Below the pieces are notes generated by a model. It saw only the letters and a program-made list of their open reading frames with translations, was not told the DNA's origin and did not search any database. A stretch of DNA of 64,000 bases from Mycolicibacterium sp. TY81 (GTDB taxonomy: Bacteria > Actinomycetota > Actinomycetes > Mycobacteriales > Mycobacteriaceae): the NCBI RefSeq assembly GCF_018326285.1, contig NZ_AP023362.1, positions 6,076,001 to 6,140,000 on the forward strand, in the 5' to 3' direction. Numbering within the stretch: the first letter of the stretch is position 1; each line of letters begins with the position of its first letter. Below are positions 55,233-63,536 of this stretch, piece after piece. The position numbers and the translations under genes are program-made.

Positions 55233-55690
55233 GTGTCGAGTTGGGCGATGAATTCTCTTGGTGGCCACAACCGGTATGACGTGTCGATCAGCTTCGCCAC
55301 CTCCTCCCGATCAGGGTTCGAGTCACTGCCGTCGCCGTCAGATCCAGGCCCAACCAACAAGGGGACTCGGGTACATCAGGCAGAGGAACTTGCTGTCCTG
55401 GCTCATGCGGCCGCTCGGTCGGATCAAGGGGGAGTGGCCGTGGCGGACCATCTCGCCCGCCGACTGCTTGGAATGTCGCCCTACAGACCAAGCTCTCGGG
55501 GCGTGGAACATCGGCCTGCCGTGCGAGATCTTGTCGAGTGGCCCGGGGAAGCTCCGAGCGATTCGCCGCACGTCCTATCGCGCGGCAGCCGTATCGAGCA
55601 AGCCGCTGCTCGATCGTCCGCCCTATGCCCGAAGCCGCGCCGGTGATGACCGCAGTGTGGCGGCGAGCGGATCAGGCCTCTGATGGTGCA
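55233..55690 (-). pseudogene. Degenerate SDR remnant and unassigned debris
   Basis: On the minus strand HTAVITGAASGIGRTIEQRL (about 55660-55600) is an SDR nucleotide-binding segment, then homology fades. Farther on, PSGRMSQDSKFLCLMYPSPL and, up to the ligase promoter, EEVAKLIDTSYRLWPPREFI in other frames look like pieces of another protein. No continuous gene can be built. The SDR piece lies directly after the alpha/beta hydrolase gene. Confidence 0.45.
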
Positions 55691-55704
55691 TCGCTTCTCC
55701 GTTT

Positions 55705-56658
55705 CTAGATGGTCGAGCTGAAGGTGCCTGGGGCGGCCGCAGCCTGGACATCGCCGCGCACTTGCGGCGGCAGGTCGGTGGTGCCCGCCTGGTCGGCGAC
55801 GGCGTCAACGAGCTGCGGCCAGAACGCAGGAGGGTAGTCGTGGCCCAATCCGGGTACGACCCACAGTCGCGAATGCCCGATGGCCCGGTGGGTGGCCCGG
55901 CCGCCCGATGTGGCGACCATCCGGTCGCGGTCTCCGTGGATCACCAGTGTCGGCGCGATTATGCGAGCGAGTTCGGCAGTGCGGTCGCCGGTGGCCAGTA
56001 TCGCCGCAAGCTGCCGGGAGGCTCCGCCGGGGCTCGGGTCGCGGCGCCAGGCCGCAGCGGCGTGGTCGCGTATCCAGGCTTCGTCCTGCGGGAAGCCAAC
56101 GGAGCCGATGTGAGCGTACGTCGCGACATCGGCGTCGGCGGCCTCGTGGGCCGAGGACGGTGGCGAGGCGAGCATCCTCAACCAGGTCGACCAGGCGGGC
56201 CGTCCGATGCGCGGCGCACCGGTGGTGGAGAACATGGAGGTCAGGCTGGCCACTCGCTGCGGCCACCGGCTGGCAACGACCTGCGCGATCATGCCGCCCA
56301 TCGACGCGCCGAAGACATGGGCCCGTTCAATCGCCAGCGCGTCCAGCAGCCCTACGGTGTCGCGGGCCAGGTGGTGGAGACCATAGGTATCGCTGGGGTA
56401 GCGACCGGTGAGCATGGCCAGCAGCCCGGGGGGCTTCGCGCTCGCGTGAGTCGACCGGCCGCTGTCGCGGTTATCGAAGCGAATCACCCGAAAACCGCGC
56501 CCGGCCAGTGCCTCGCACAGCGGTAACGGCCAGGACAGCAGTTGCTGGCCCAGTCCGGCGACGAGTAGCAGTGGCGTCGCATCGGCGTCACCGATCTGCT
56601 CGAAGCACAACGTGATCCCTTGGCCGACATCGGCGAACTCCTCACGGGGGTCGGTCAT
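55705..56658 (-). CDS. Alpha/beta hydrolase
   Basis: 317 residues from ATG 56658, overlapping the P450 stop (TGATG). Oxyanion region LLLVAGLGQQLLSWPLP, DNRDSGRS, nucleophile elbow GASMGG, acid region LVIHGDRDRMV and catalytic His in VPGLGHDYPP. This is a soluble serine hydrolase of the epoxide-hydrolase/lactonase/C-C hydrolase shape; the exact activity cannot be told. Coupling to the P450 suggests it cleaves the oxygenated product. Confidence 0.88.
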   Translation of the reverse strand: MTDPREEFADVGQGITLCFEQIGDADATPLLLVAGLGQQLLSWPLPLCEALAGRGFRVIRFDNRDSGRSTHASAKPPGLLAMLTGRYPSDTYGLHHLARDTVGLLDALAIERAHVFGASMGGMIAQVVASRWPQRVASLTSMFSTTGAPRIGRPAWSTWLRMLASPPSSAHEAADADVATYAHIGSVGFPQDEAWIRDHAAAAWRRDPSPGGASRQLAAILATGDRTAELARIIAPTLVIHGDRDRMVATSGGRATHRAIGHSRLWVVPGLGHDYPPAFWPQLVDAVADQAGTTDLPPQVRGDVQAAAAPGTFSSTI

Positions 56659-58022
56659 CACGCCACGACCTCGCCGACCGCGGCGTCGACCCTGCCGACG
56701 ACCTGCGGCACAGTGCGGCGATGCCAGACGGCCCGGCCACCGTCGCCCGGGGTCCAGGCCACACCCCGGGAGCGCCACTTCTCGTCCGGGGCTGTCGTGG
56801 GGGACAGCTCATAGTCCTGCAGCAAGGTGCGCAACACGACGTTCATCTCCATGTCGGCGAAGGCGGCACCGATGCACCGGCGGGTGCCACCACCAAACGG
56901 AATCCAGGAGTACATACCGGGTTTGGCGCCAATGAACCGGTCGGGGTGGAACGTCATGGGGTCAGGGAAAACGTTCTCGTCGAGCTGTACCTGGTCGAGC
57001 GCGACCACAATCTGGTAGCCCGGCGGGATCACCCACTGGCCCAGTTGCAGGGGCTCCCCGGCGATCATCCGCGCGACCTCGGTAACAACCGGCCGGGTGC
57101 GCTGGACCTCGAGCACCGTGGCTGCCAACAGCTCGGTTCCACCTCGATCGATCTCCTCGACGAGTCGGTCGAGGAGCGCAGGATGGCGTCGCAGCCGTTC
57201 GACGGCCCAGGCAAGTGTGTTGGCCGTGGTCTCGTGCCCTGCGCCGAGCAGGGTGAAAAGCTCATCGGCGATCTCGGTGTCGGTCATCGCTTCGCCGTCC
57301 TCGTAGGTGCTCTGCACCAGCATGGCCAGGACGTCGTCGCGTTCGGACAGCGTCGGATCGGCGCGCGTGGCCGCGATGAGGTCGAGCACCACTGCGTCAT
57401 ACTCGGCACGCATCGAGCGGAATCGTGCCCAAGCCCCCCATCTGCGGTCGGGGTCGGCGAACGGTGAGGCGGTCAGCTTGGCTCCGAGTTCCACCATCGG
57501 CGGCATGATGCGTCGCAACTGCTCCAGGTGTGCGCCTTCGGCGCCGAGGACGGCGCGCAGGATGATGTTGAGCGTCAAGCGCATGAATGGCTCGGCGGAC
57601 TCCATCTCCTCGCCCATCCGCCACGTCGTGGCCTCGCGGCGGGTCTCCTCGATCATGAGCTGCTCGTGGGCCCTCATCTGTCTGCCGTGGAAGGGCGGTA
57701 CCAGGAGCTTGCGTCGGCGTCGGTGCGCTTCGCCCTCCAGTGCGAACGTCGACCCGGGCCCGAGGACGTTGCCGAGGTTGGGGACCCCGTTACCGGCGAT
57801 CTCAGTACTGGCGGTGAAGAGTTCCTTGGTCAGATCGGCGGTGGTCAACACGACGCAGCGCCCGTAGGGCGCCATCTTCATGGTGAAGGTCGACCCGTGG
57901 CGGCACTGAAGTCCGGTCAGAAGACGTCTGCGGAAATAGATCCAGCCGGCGAGCAAAACCGGGCCGGGGAGCCTGGTCGCCTCCGGTAGGCGGGCCGCCG
58001 AGGGGGTAGTGAGCGAGTTCAT
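56658..58022 (-). CDS. Cytochrome P450
   Basis: 454 residues from ATG 58022 (the frame extends to 58142 through the operator, so the shorter start is chosen). I helix LFTLLGAGHETTANTLAWAV, ExxR in VLEVQRTRPV, heme loop PFGGGTRRCIGAAFA with Cys near residue 400, and a Pro-rich hinge at the N-terminus (ATRLPGPVLLAG). It is a stand-alone mycobacterial class I P450 of the CYP135/138 kind by general look, needing a separate ferredoxin. No ferredoxin gene is next to it. It is first in the operon behind the operator at 58046. Confidence 0.9.
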   Translation of the reverse strand: MNSLTTPSAARLPEATRLPGPVLLAGWIYFRRRLLTGLQCRHGSTFTMKMAPYGRCVVLTTADLTKELFTASTEIAGNGVPNLGNVLGPGSTFALEGEAHRRRRKLLVPPFHGRQMRAHEQLMIEETRREATTWRMGEEMESAEPFMRLTLNIILRAVLGAEGAHLEQLRRIMPPMVELGAKLTASPFADPDRRWGAWARFRSMRAEYDAVVLDLIAATRADPTLSERDDVLAMLVQSTYEDGEAMTDTEIADELFTLLGAGHETTANTLAWAVERLRRHPALLDRLVEEIDRGGTELLAATVLEVQRTRPVVTEVARMIAGEPLQLGQWVIPPGYQIVVALDQVQLDENVFPDPMTFHPDRFIGAKPGMYSWIPFGGGTRRCIGAAFADMEMNVVLRTLLQDYELSPTTAPDEKWRSRGVAWTPGDGGRAVWHRRTVPQVVGRVDAAVGEVVA

Positions 58023-58045
58023 GTCTTCTCTCCCTTTCGACGTCG

Positions 58046-58061
58046 GGTACTTAACAGTACC
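58046..58061. promoter_or_regulatory. GTAC-type operator in front of the P450 gene
   Basis: GGTACT-TAAC-AGTACC is a perfect dyad with the same 6-bp arms and 4-bp gap as at 52011-52026. It lies 24 bp upstream of the P450 start. A further GTAC-rich stretch (CCGTACCGTAC) follows at 58065. It links the P450-hydrolase-ligase genes with the SDR/SMR promoter. Confidence 0.75.
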
Positions 58062-58229
58062 CTCCGTACCGTACAGCGATGTGAGTGCCACCACAATGTT
58101 CGGTGGGTGCAAAGCCGGGGCGAAGAGAATCCTGACCGGCAATCGCCATGGAATCCGGTCGAGGTGGTGGCTGTCGTCCCGCGATTCCTTCGCCTGCGCC
58201 GCCCTAACTCTCGGAGTGAAACGGACCGC

Positions 58230-59012
58230 TTAGGCGCGAAGACGCACTCTGTCGGCAGCGAATTGCGCTGCTTCGGTGGTCATCCCAGCTGTGCGATATG
58301 CGCTGTGGGCGGAGCGTTCAAAGCCGTCTGGCGAGCACACCGGGTCCCCAACCATACAGAGGTCGATGGTCCGGTCGGCATACCGCGAGCCGATGGTAAT
58401 GGGTGGGGCTGTTTGGACGAGCATGTGCACAAAGCCTTGCGTGGGTTTGCCGAACAACACTACGGCGGCGACATGATCGGCGATCTCGGGTGGTAGCGGG
58501 CCCGTAATTCCGGGCGGCAGAGCGTATCCCGGCGGAACGACGTCGGTGGTGGTGTAGGCCGCCACGGCGGCTCCCTGTGAGTACCCGCCGAGCACGATCT
58601 GCGTTTCCGGGCATTGCGCGGCGATCGCCGCAACTCTGGTGCTCGCGTCGGCAACCCCGTCGGCCGCCCGGGGAAAATCGAGGGAGGCAGGATAATTCAC
58701 GGGGTAGAGATCTACGGACTCATCGGGCAGATGGGCGCGCAGTGCGTCGACGAACGCTTGTCCTGTTTGCCCGGGTCCTGGCGCTTCGAAGGTGCCGCGA
58801 GCGAAGACCACCTCGACTCCTGGGCAGGGGTCGGCGGACGCCGCGGGGATGAGTGTCAACGACGACGCGAGGGCCGTCAGGGCTACCGTTAGCAGAAGGG
58901 GTAGGCGGCGTCGTCCGGCGTACGTCAACGTTCCGGCCTTTTTGTCGGCGATGGTGGGATGCGAAGTCGATCGGAATCTACGTTGTCCAGACCTCAGGCG
59001 GGTGTCATGCAT
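58230..59012 (-). CDS. Secreted cutinase-family esterase
   Basis: 260 residues from ATG 59012 (GGAG upstream). A basic N-terminus and hydrophobic core (LPLLLTVALTALASSLTLIP) with cleavage near SADPCPG form a long signal peptide. The mature enzyme has the cutinase box VVFARGTFEAPG, nucleophile GGYSQGAAV, acid/disulfide segment DLCMVGDPVC and a His in RSAHSAY. Mycobacterial Culp/Cfp21 cutinases hydrolyse lipids and polyesters outside the cell. About 0.2 kb on each side separate it from its neighbours, so it is probably its own transcript. It could supply fatty acids to the P450 and ligase pathway. Confidence 0.9.
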   Translation of the reverse strand: MHDTRLRSGQRRFRSTSHPTIADKKAGTLTYAGRRRLPLLLTVALTALASSLTLIPAASADPCPGVEVVFARGTFEAPGPGQTGQAFVDALRAHLPDESVDLYPVNYPASLDFPRAADGVADASTRVAAIAAQCPETQIVLGGYSQGAAVAAYTTTDVVPPGYALPPGITGPLPPEIADHVAAVVLFGKPTQGFVHMLVQTAPPITIGSRYADRTIDLCMVGDPVCSPDGFERSAHSAYRTAGMTTEAAQFAADRVRLRA

Positions 59013-59233
59013 GTTGGTTCTCCAGTGGGAGTTCGAATGTGAGCTGAGGGGATCGCGAGCGCCACGAGACTGCGGTTGGTCGGCGCATGATTCATGGCAT
59101 CACGATCGGATTGGTGGGCTGTGAAGGGTCTTGGCGTCGGCGTCGGCCAACCCCGGAGCGCCAGCTGGTGATCGCGGTTACCGCAACCGAGACAAGGGTC
59201 TGAGCGCCTGCACCTCAAGGGTAAGCAGCGGGC

Positions 59234-60544
59234 TCACTCTCCGCCGTCGTCGACGACGTTCTGCACGTCCTCTGGGGTCAGGAGTTGTCGCGTGGCGGCC
59301 GCGCGAGCTGCTGCCAGGTCAGGATTGTCGGAACTGGCGAAATCGATGGCCAGGGATCCGTTGAAGGTGGTGATGTACGCGCTTTCTGTCATGTGCAGGC
59401 CGGGGATGTCGAGTCCCTGTGGCGACTGCCATTGTTGATAGGATGCTGGGTGAAAATCGATGAGCGAAACGCTCGGCGGGGTAACGAGTTCGGGTATCCG
59501 CCCCCAGTTGGTGCTGCTCAGTGTTTCCCCGGGAGTCAGCACTGCGGGCAGTTCGGGGAACTCGTCATTGGATAGTGCCGCCACTAGTCCCAAGAGCTCG
59601 GCGATCATGCCTCGGTCCAGATCCGCTGCGAGCTTGGTATTGAGTTTGCGGGCCATCTCGTACATTCCGTCCCCAGCGACATCGGCCCCTGTCGCAAACA
59701 CCGGGGCTATCACATTCGTGCCCTCGGTGAGTCCCACCGGCGGGTTCAGACGTGAGCGTAGGTCGACGGTGTACATGTAGGCGATCTCGCGCACGTCGAC
59801 GGAACGTACCTGCGCTTCGGCAAGAATCAACGCAGCCGAGATGACGCCATTGACTGTCGTGTGCTGCGACCGTGCGTTGGAGATGAGTTGTGTTGTCTGC
59901 GCCGGCGGCAGCCGCAGCCGGATGAACTCGGCGGACGCAGCGTCGTTCGCGACGGCGGTGTCGCTGATGTCATTGCAGGGCAATGGAACTGAGCCCGACG
60001 ATGTAGCGTCAGGGTAACCGCGTGCCAGCAGCAGGGCCTCGGCCGACTCAGGGTACGGGTGGGGAGTTAGGGTGGGGGATGGGCGTCCGGCAACGATATC
60101 GGTGTACATCGACCACAGTTGAGTGAGAAGGACCAGAGAATGCTGCCCGTCAGCCACGCTGTGGTGGGTGAAGAAGGCGACAGTAGTATCGCCTTCTCCT
60201 TCGGCGATGTGCACGGCGCACACTTGGTCTTGCTGGCGCATCGTCAAGCCACGCAGAGGCGGTGAGCCGCGCCCCGAGGTGACGGTCACGTAGGTGGGGT
60301 CAGCATCGTCTCTTTCTGCGGTGATAGCGTGCCGCCCGGTGCCCAGTGGGACTATTCGGGTGGCGAGCACTGGATAACACGATCGCAGTTGGGCAAGGGC
60401 GCGCGTCATCGCCGCGACATCGATATGCCCAGTTGCACGAACGCAGTATCCGACGAAGCTGCCAAAGCTGGCGTACACCTCCTCGCTCAGGTCCAGCGGA
60501 CGAATCAGCGATTGGGTCGCTGCTGTCGCGCGGTGATCTGCCAT
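59234..60544 (-). CDS. PapA5-like acyltransferase (condensation-domain superfamily)
   Basis: 436 residues from ATG 60544. The catalytic motif HHSVADG lies near residue 135; a second conserved region (YTVDLRSRLNPPVGLTEGTN) and late STNWGRIPEL match the mycobacterial Pap acyltransferases that esterify acyl chains to diols or sugars. PapA5 of M. tuberculosis puts mycocerosates on phthiocerol. No polyketide synthase gene is in the window, so the acyl donor is unknown. It is divergent from a tetR gene across a long palindrome. Wax-ester/DGAT is a less likely alternative. Confidence 0.85.
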   Translation of the reverse strand: MADHRATAATQSLIRPLDLSEEVYASFGSFVGYCVRATGHIDVAAMTRALAQLRSCYPVLATRIVPLGTGRHAITAERDDADPTYVTVTSGRGSPPLRGLTMRQQDQVCAVHIAEGEGDTTVAFFTHHSVADGQHSLVLLTQLWSMYTDIVAGRPSPTLTPHPYPESAEALLLARGYPDATSSGSVPLPCNDISDTAVANDAASAEFIRLRLPPAQTTQLISNARSQHTTVNGVISAALILAEAQVRSVDVREIAYMYTVDLRSRLNPPVGLTEGTNVIAPVFATGADVAGDGMYEMARKLNTKLAADLDRGMIAELLGLVAALSNDEFPELPAVLTPGETLSSTNWGRIPELVTPPSVSLIDFHPASYQQWQSPQGLDIPGLHMTESAYITTFNGSLAIDFASSDNPDLAAARAAATRQLLTPEDVQNVVDDGGE

Positions 60545-60596
60545 TTTGAAAGTCCCTCTCGATTCATTGCGGATCCAACTTCGACCCACAATATCT

Positions 60597-60625
60597 GGGT
60601 CATGTGACCCGGGGTCACATGACCC
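60597..60625. promoter_or_regulatory. 29-bp palindrome between PapA5-like and TetR genes
   Basis: The arms GGGTCATGTGACC and GGTCACATGACCC are perfect inverted repeats around a 3-bp centre (CGG). It lies 52 bp before the acyltransferase start and 22 bp before the tetR start, overlapping both promoters. It is almost certainly the operator of the divergent TetR protein. Confidence 0.82.
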
Positions 60626-60647
60626 AACTTAGAGGTAGGCTGATCAG

Positions 60648-61316
60648 GTGTCAAAGAGTCTCCGATCACAGCGCGCCCTCGAACGTCGTCAGCAGCTCAT
60701 CAACGCGGCGATAGAGGTGATCGCCGACGTGGGGTTGGAAGCGACGACCACCCGCAAGGTGGCCGAGCAATCCGGCCTCCCGTTAAGTTCGGTGCACCAC
60801 ACGTTCACGGACAAAGACGAATTGATCTGCGCAGTCATAGATTTCGTTGGCGACCAAGTCGAAGCGCTGCGGCGCGATGCGCAACACCCGCAGGCTCGGA
60901 AACATTCGACACCCGAGAACGCGGTGCGCGAGGCGCTGTTTGTCTTCTGGAGCCTCGTCGAAGACGATCCGTCCTTCCAGCTGATGCAATTTGAGCTCAT
61001 GATCTACTGTTTGCGCCACCCTGACTCGCACTGGATGGCGCAACGGCAGTACGACCGCAACTGCGCTCTTGTCGCCAATGCGTTGAGGACAGCGGTCGAG
61101 GGTACGGTCGCCGCGGGCGGTATTGACATCGAGCAGACCGCTCGGCTGATCTTGGCTGCCCTGGACGGTATCGTGCTGCATTTCCTTGTGTATAGAGATC
61201 GCGAACGGGCCAAGATCGCGCTGGAGAGCCTAGCGAGTGCTTGTAGCCCGTACCTCACCGGGGGCCCGGGCTCGTACCGAGGTCCCAGATCGCTCCCAGC
61301 CACGCTGCGATTCTGA
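60648..61316 (+). CDS. TetR-family regulator, divergent from the PapA5-like gene
   Basis: 222 residues from GTG 60648. HTH: RRQQLINAAIEVIADVGLEA, then TRKVAEQSGLPLSSVHHTFT. The C-terminal domain is of the TetR_C_6/BetI-like kind by general look. The divergent gene, the shared palindrome and the close start argue that it represses both itself and the acyltransferase. It has no sequence likeness to the first TetR beyond the HTH. It ends 16 bp before the IS1182 remnant. Confidence 0.88.
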   Translation: MSKSLRSQRALERRQQLINAAIEVIADVGLEATTTRKVAEQSGLPLSSVHHTFTDKDELICAVIDFVGDQVEALRRDAQHPQARKHSTPENAVREALFVFWSLVEDDPSFQLMQFELMIYCLRHPDSHWMAQRQYDRNCALVANALRTAVEGTVAAGGIDIEQTARLILAALDGIVLHFLVYRDRERAKIALESLASACSPYLTGGPGSYRGPRSLPATLRF

Positions 61317-61332
61317 CCCTCGGAAAGGGTGA

Positions 61333-62510
61333 CTATCGCGAATCCTCCGGCGTAGACAGCACCGTGCCCTCGGGAGGCCGGGCTGTGCTGTCGCCCGCGA
61401 CGAGGCGGAGTCGGCTCGTCACCTCGATGGCCGCCGAAGGTTCGAGTGCGTCTTGGCCGGTGATGATGAGTTGCACCATGTACCTCGCACTGAATTCGAG
61501 ATCGTGGCCGGCATCGCGGATCGCGCCACGCAAATCGACTGTGCCGTAAGCAGAATCGCCATACCACTCACGCCCACCACCACTGGTGGTGGTGTCCTCG
61601 GTCAGGAACTGCTCGGCGACCGCGGCATCGGAATTCTCGGTTCCGGCGGCCATGGTCAACGCCTCATCGGTGATGATCCCAGTCTCGGGTTCGGCCACCA
61701 CATGCGCCCGACACCCATCCCGGTGTGCCTCAGGTGACTTACGGGTATGGCGGGCGTCGGGGTCGACCTGGGAGATCACCCCGTCCGGGGCGACCCGACG
61801 GGCCGATACGCCACCGCCCGTCGGTGCCGTCTGAGCCTTCAGCTGGTTCGACATCTTGGCCAACGCCGCCGCCACCATCTCCTCGGCAGCGATCTGCTCG
61901 TCAATCCCGGCCAGTGCCTCCAACAGGGCGTTCGCATCGTTGACCAGCGCCGAGACCAACGCGTCCTTGGCGCCGGGTTCCTCCCAGTCGATCTGAGGCT
62001 TCCCCGCACGGCTGTAGTCATGCCCGGTGCACACCGCCGCGATGGCCTCGCTGCCCCCGGGTACCACCCGCCCGACCCGGCGGATCGCCAAAATCAGCTG
62101 GGTGATGGTGTCCTGGGTGGCCACCGCGTCAGCCAGAATCGTGGAATCCACCGCCCGCCTACGCCGACCAGTCATCACCCCGGTCTGTGTGATCACCGCG
62201 CGTACCGCGTCGTTGATCCGCTGCGGCCGCTCCGATTTCGCCAGTCGTTGCGCCAGTACACCAGCGTCGACGGATCAAAACCCTTGTCGTCCAACGCCAT
62301 CCCGGTAGCGACCTTCCACCGCAGATCACACCGGACCGCCTCAGCGGTCTCGCGATCCGACAGGTCCTGCAACGTCTGCAACACCAGAACCGAGGCCATC
62401 ACCGACGCCGGGATCGACGGCCGTCCCCTACCCGAAGTAAACATGGCTGATCATCGCCTGGACTTGTTCGGCGACGGTGAGCTCGAGGATCCTGGTGGGT
62501 CATTTGGTGG
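61333..62510 (-). pseudogene. IS1182-family transposase fragment
   Basis: Reads RILELTVAEQVQAMISHVYF, then FTSGRGRPSIPASVMASVLV and LSDRETAEAVRCDLRWKVAT; a lost C near 62235 shifts the frame, followed by RRRRAVDSTILADAVATQDT, HRDGCRAHVVAEPETGIITD and VAEQFLTEDTTT, with DSTIL as a catalytic-Asp candidate. Both the start codon and the C-terminal catalytic Glu region are missing or altered. It marks the right border of the IS-free region. Confidence 0.85.
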
Positions 62511-62634
62511 CGCCGGGCAGTATGTTCGCGTTTTTGGTTTGTGCAGGGTGCGGAGCGGCCGGATCGGGAGTTGTTGGACGCGTAGCCTATTATCCCAGCT
62601 CACACCAACCCCACCACGAAGGCACGCCGATTAT

Positions 62635-62874
62635 TCAGCGGCCTCCCAGATGCCGCGATGCTGACACTCCTCTGGCGCGCAGTTGTTGCATCAAACGCAA
62701 TTCTTCCCATTTCTGACAGCAGATCGAACGGTGAATGCCACACGTCTGGCAGTGCTGCGTTCCGATCAGCACACGTCCGGCGCCACCCCGTAGTGGATGC
62801 CCATTTACGCAGTACAGAGGGGGCGGCGGCTCCTCCCAGCCATGCCGCGTTCGACGCAACTCCATCCTCGCCAT
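62635..62874 (-). CDS. Small zinc-finger protein of unknown function
   Basis: 79 residues from ATG 62874 ([20 protein letters not shown]). Paired metal-ligand candidates [11 protein letters not shown] and [15 protein letters not shown] form a compact zinc-ribbon. No family name is recognised; similar small proteins occur next to toxin-antitoxin and phage genes. It is divergent from the mazE-like gene with an 80-bp gap that contains the palindrome. It is likely real because of the clustered Cys/His; function unknown. Confidence 0.55.
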   Translation of the reverse strand: MARMELRRTRHGWEEPPPPLYCVNGHPLRGGAGRVLIGTQHCQTCGIHRSICCQKWEELRLMQQLRARGVSASRHLGGR

Positions 62875-62917
62875 GCCCTAAGTTCCGGGATCGCTGGACC
62901 GAAGAGACCAAACAGCC

Positions 62918-62939
62918 CTGTAGATACAGTTGTCTACAG
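62918..62939. promoter_or_regulatory. Palindromic operator of the mazEF-like pair
   Basis: CTGTAGA-N8-TCTACAG is a perfect 7-bp dyad. It lies 14 bp upstream of the antitoxin start and probably overlaps the promoter. Toxin-antitoxin operons usually repress themselves through such sites bound by the antitoxin. Confidence 0.7.
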
Positions 62940-62953
62940 TTTATTCTGGGATC

Positions 62954-63190
62954 ATGTCTACACCTACAACAACGATCCGCGTACCGGTTACCACTCGTGA
63001 TCGCCTCAATGCACAAGCCCGCGACCGCGGCATCTCCGTCGTCGCACTCCTCGACGAATGGTCCCACCGCGCCGAAAGGGACGCCGCCTTCGCCGAGGAA
63101 CGCGCCGCCACCCGCGCAGAAGCCGCCAACCCAGCCGTCATCGAGGAGGACCGCGACTGGGAACAGGCCGACGCCGATGGAATCGACTAA
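62954..63190 (+). CDS. mazE: MazE-type antitoxin
   Basis: 78 residues starting [20 protein letters not shown]. The N-terminal [20 protein letters not shown] pattern is that of ribbon-helix-helix antitoxins; the C-terminal half is acidic ([15 protein letters not shown]), as in toxin-neutralising tails. It overlaps the toxin gene by 14 bp (ATG at 63177), the classical order antitoxin-toxin with translational coupling. It should bind the operator at 62918. Complete. Confidence 0.85.
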   Translation: MSTPTTTIRVPVTTRDRLNAQARDRGISVVALLDEWSHRAERDAAFAEERAATRAEAANPAVIEEDRDWEQADADGID

Positions 63191-63536
63191 TCCCCGCCGG
63201 GGCGAACTGTGGCTGGTCGCCTTCGGCGCCGGCCGCCCCGGCGAACCCGCCAAACACCGGCCCGCCGTCATCGTGTCGGCTGACGAACTCCTCACCGGCG
63301 ATCCAGATCCCACCGAACTCGTCGTGGTGATACCGGTGTCGAGTTCGCGCACACCGACAAGCCTCCGGCCACCGATCACCCCCGATGAAGGCGTCGACAC
63401 CAACAGCGTCGCAGTCTGCCGGGCAGTCCGAGGCATCGCCCGAGGACGACTACTGCGCCACCTCGGAACGCTCAACAGACCCACGATGAGCCACATCGAG
63501 AAGTCCGTGGCCCTCATCCTCGGACTCGACCGATGA
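63177..63536 (+). CDS. mazF: MazF/PemK-type endoribonuclease toxin
   Basis: 119 residues starting [20 protein letters not shown]. It has RRGELWLV, the [12 protein letters not shown] strand and loop, [11 protein letters not shown], and [19 protein letters not shown], the CcdB/PemK SH3-like fold. MazF toxins cut mRNA, tRNA or rRNA at short motifs. The conserved Arg and Thr/Ser of the active site appear to be present. A frame running back to 62658 is spurious. The 3' end overlaps the convergent helicase-associated gene. Confidence 0.88.
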   Translation: MESTNPRRGELWLVAFGAGRPGEPAKHRPAVIVSADELLTGDPDPTELVVVIPVSSSRTPTSLRPPITPDEGVDTNSVAVCRAVRGIARGRLLRHLGTLNRPTMSHIEKSVALILGLDR

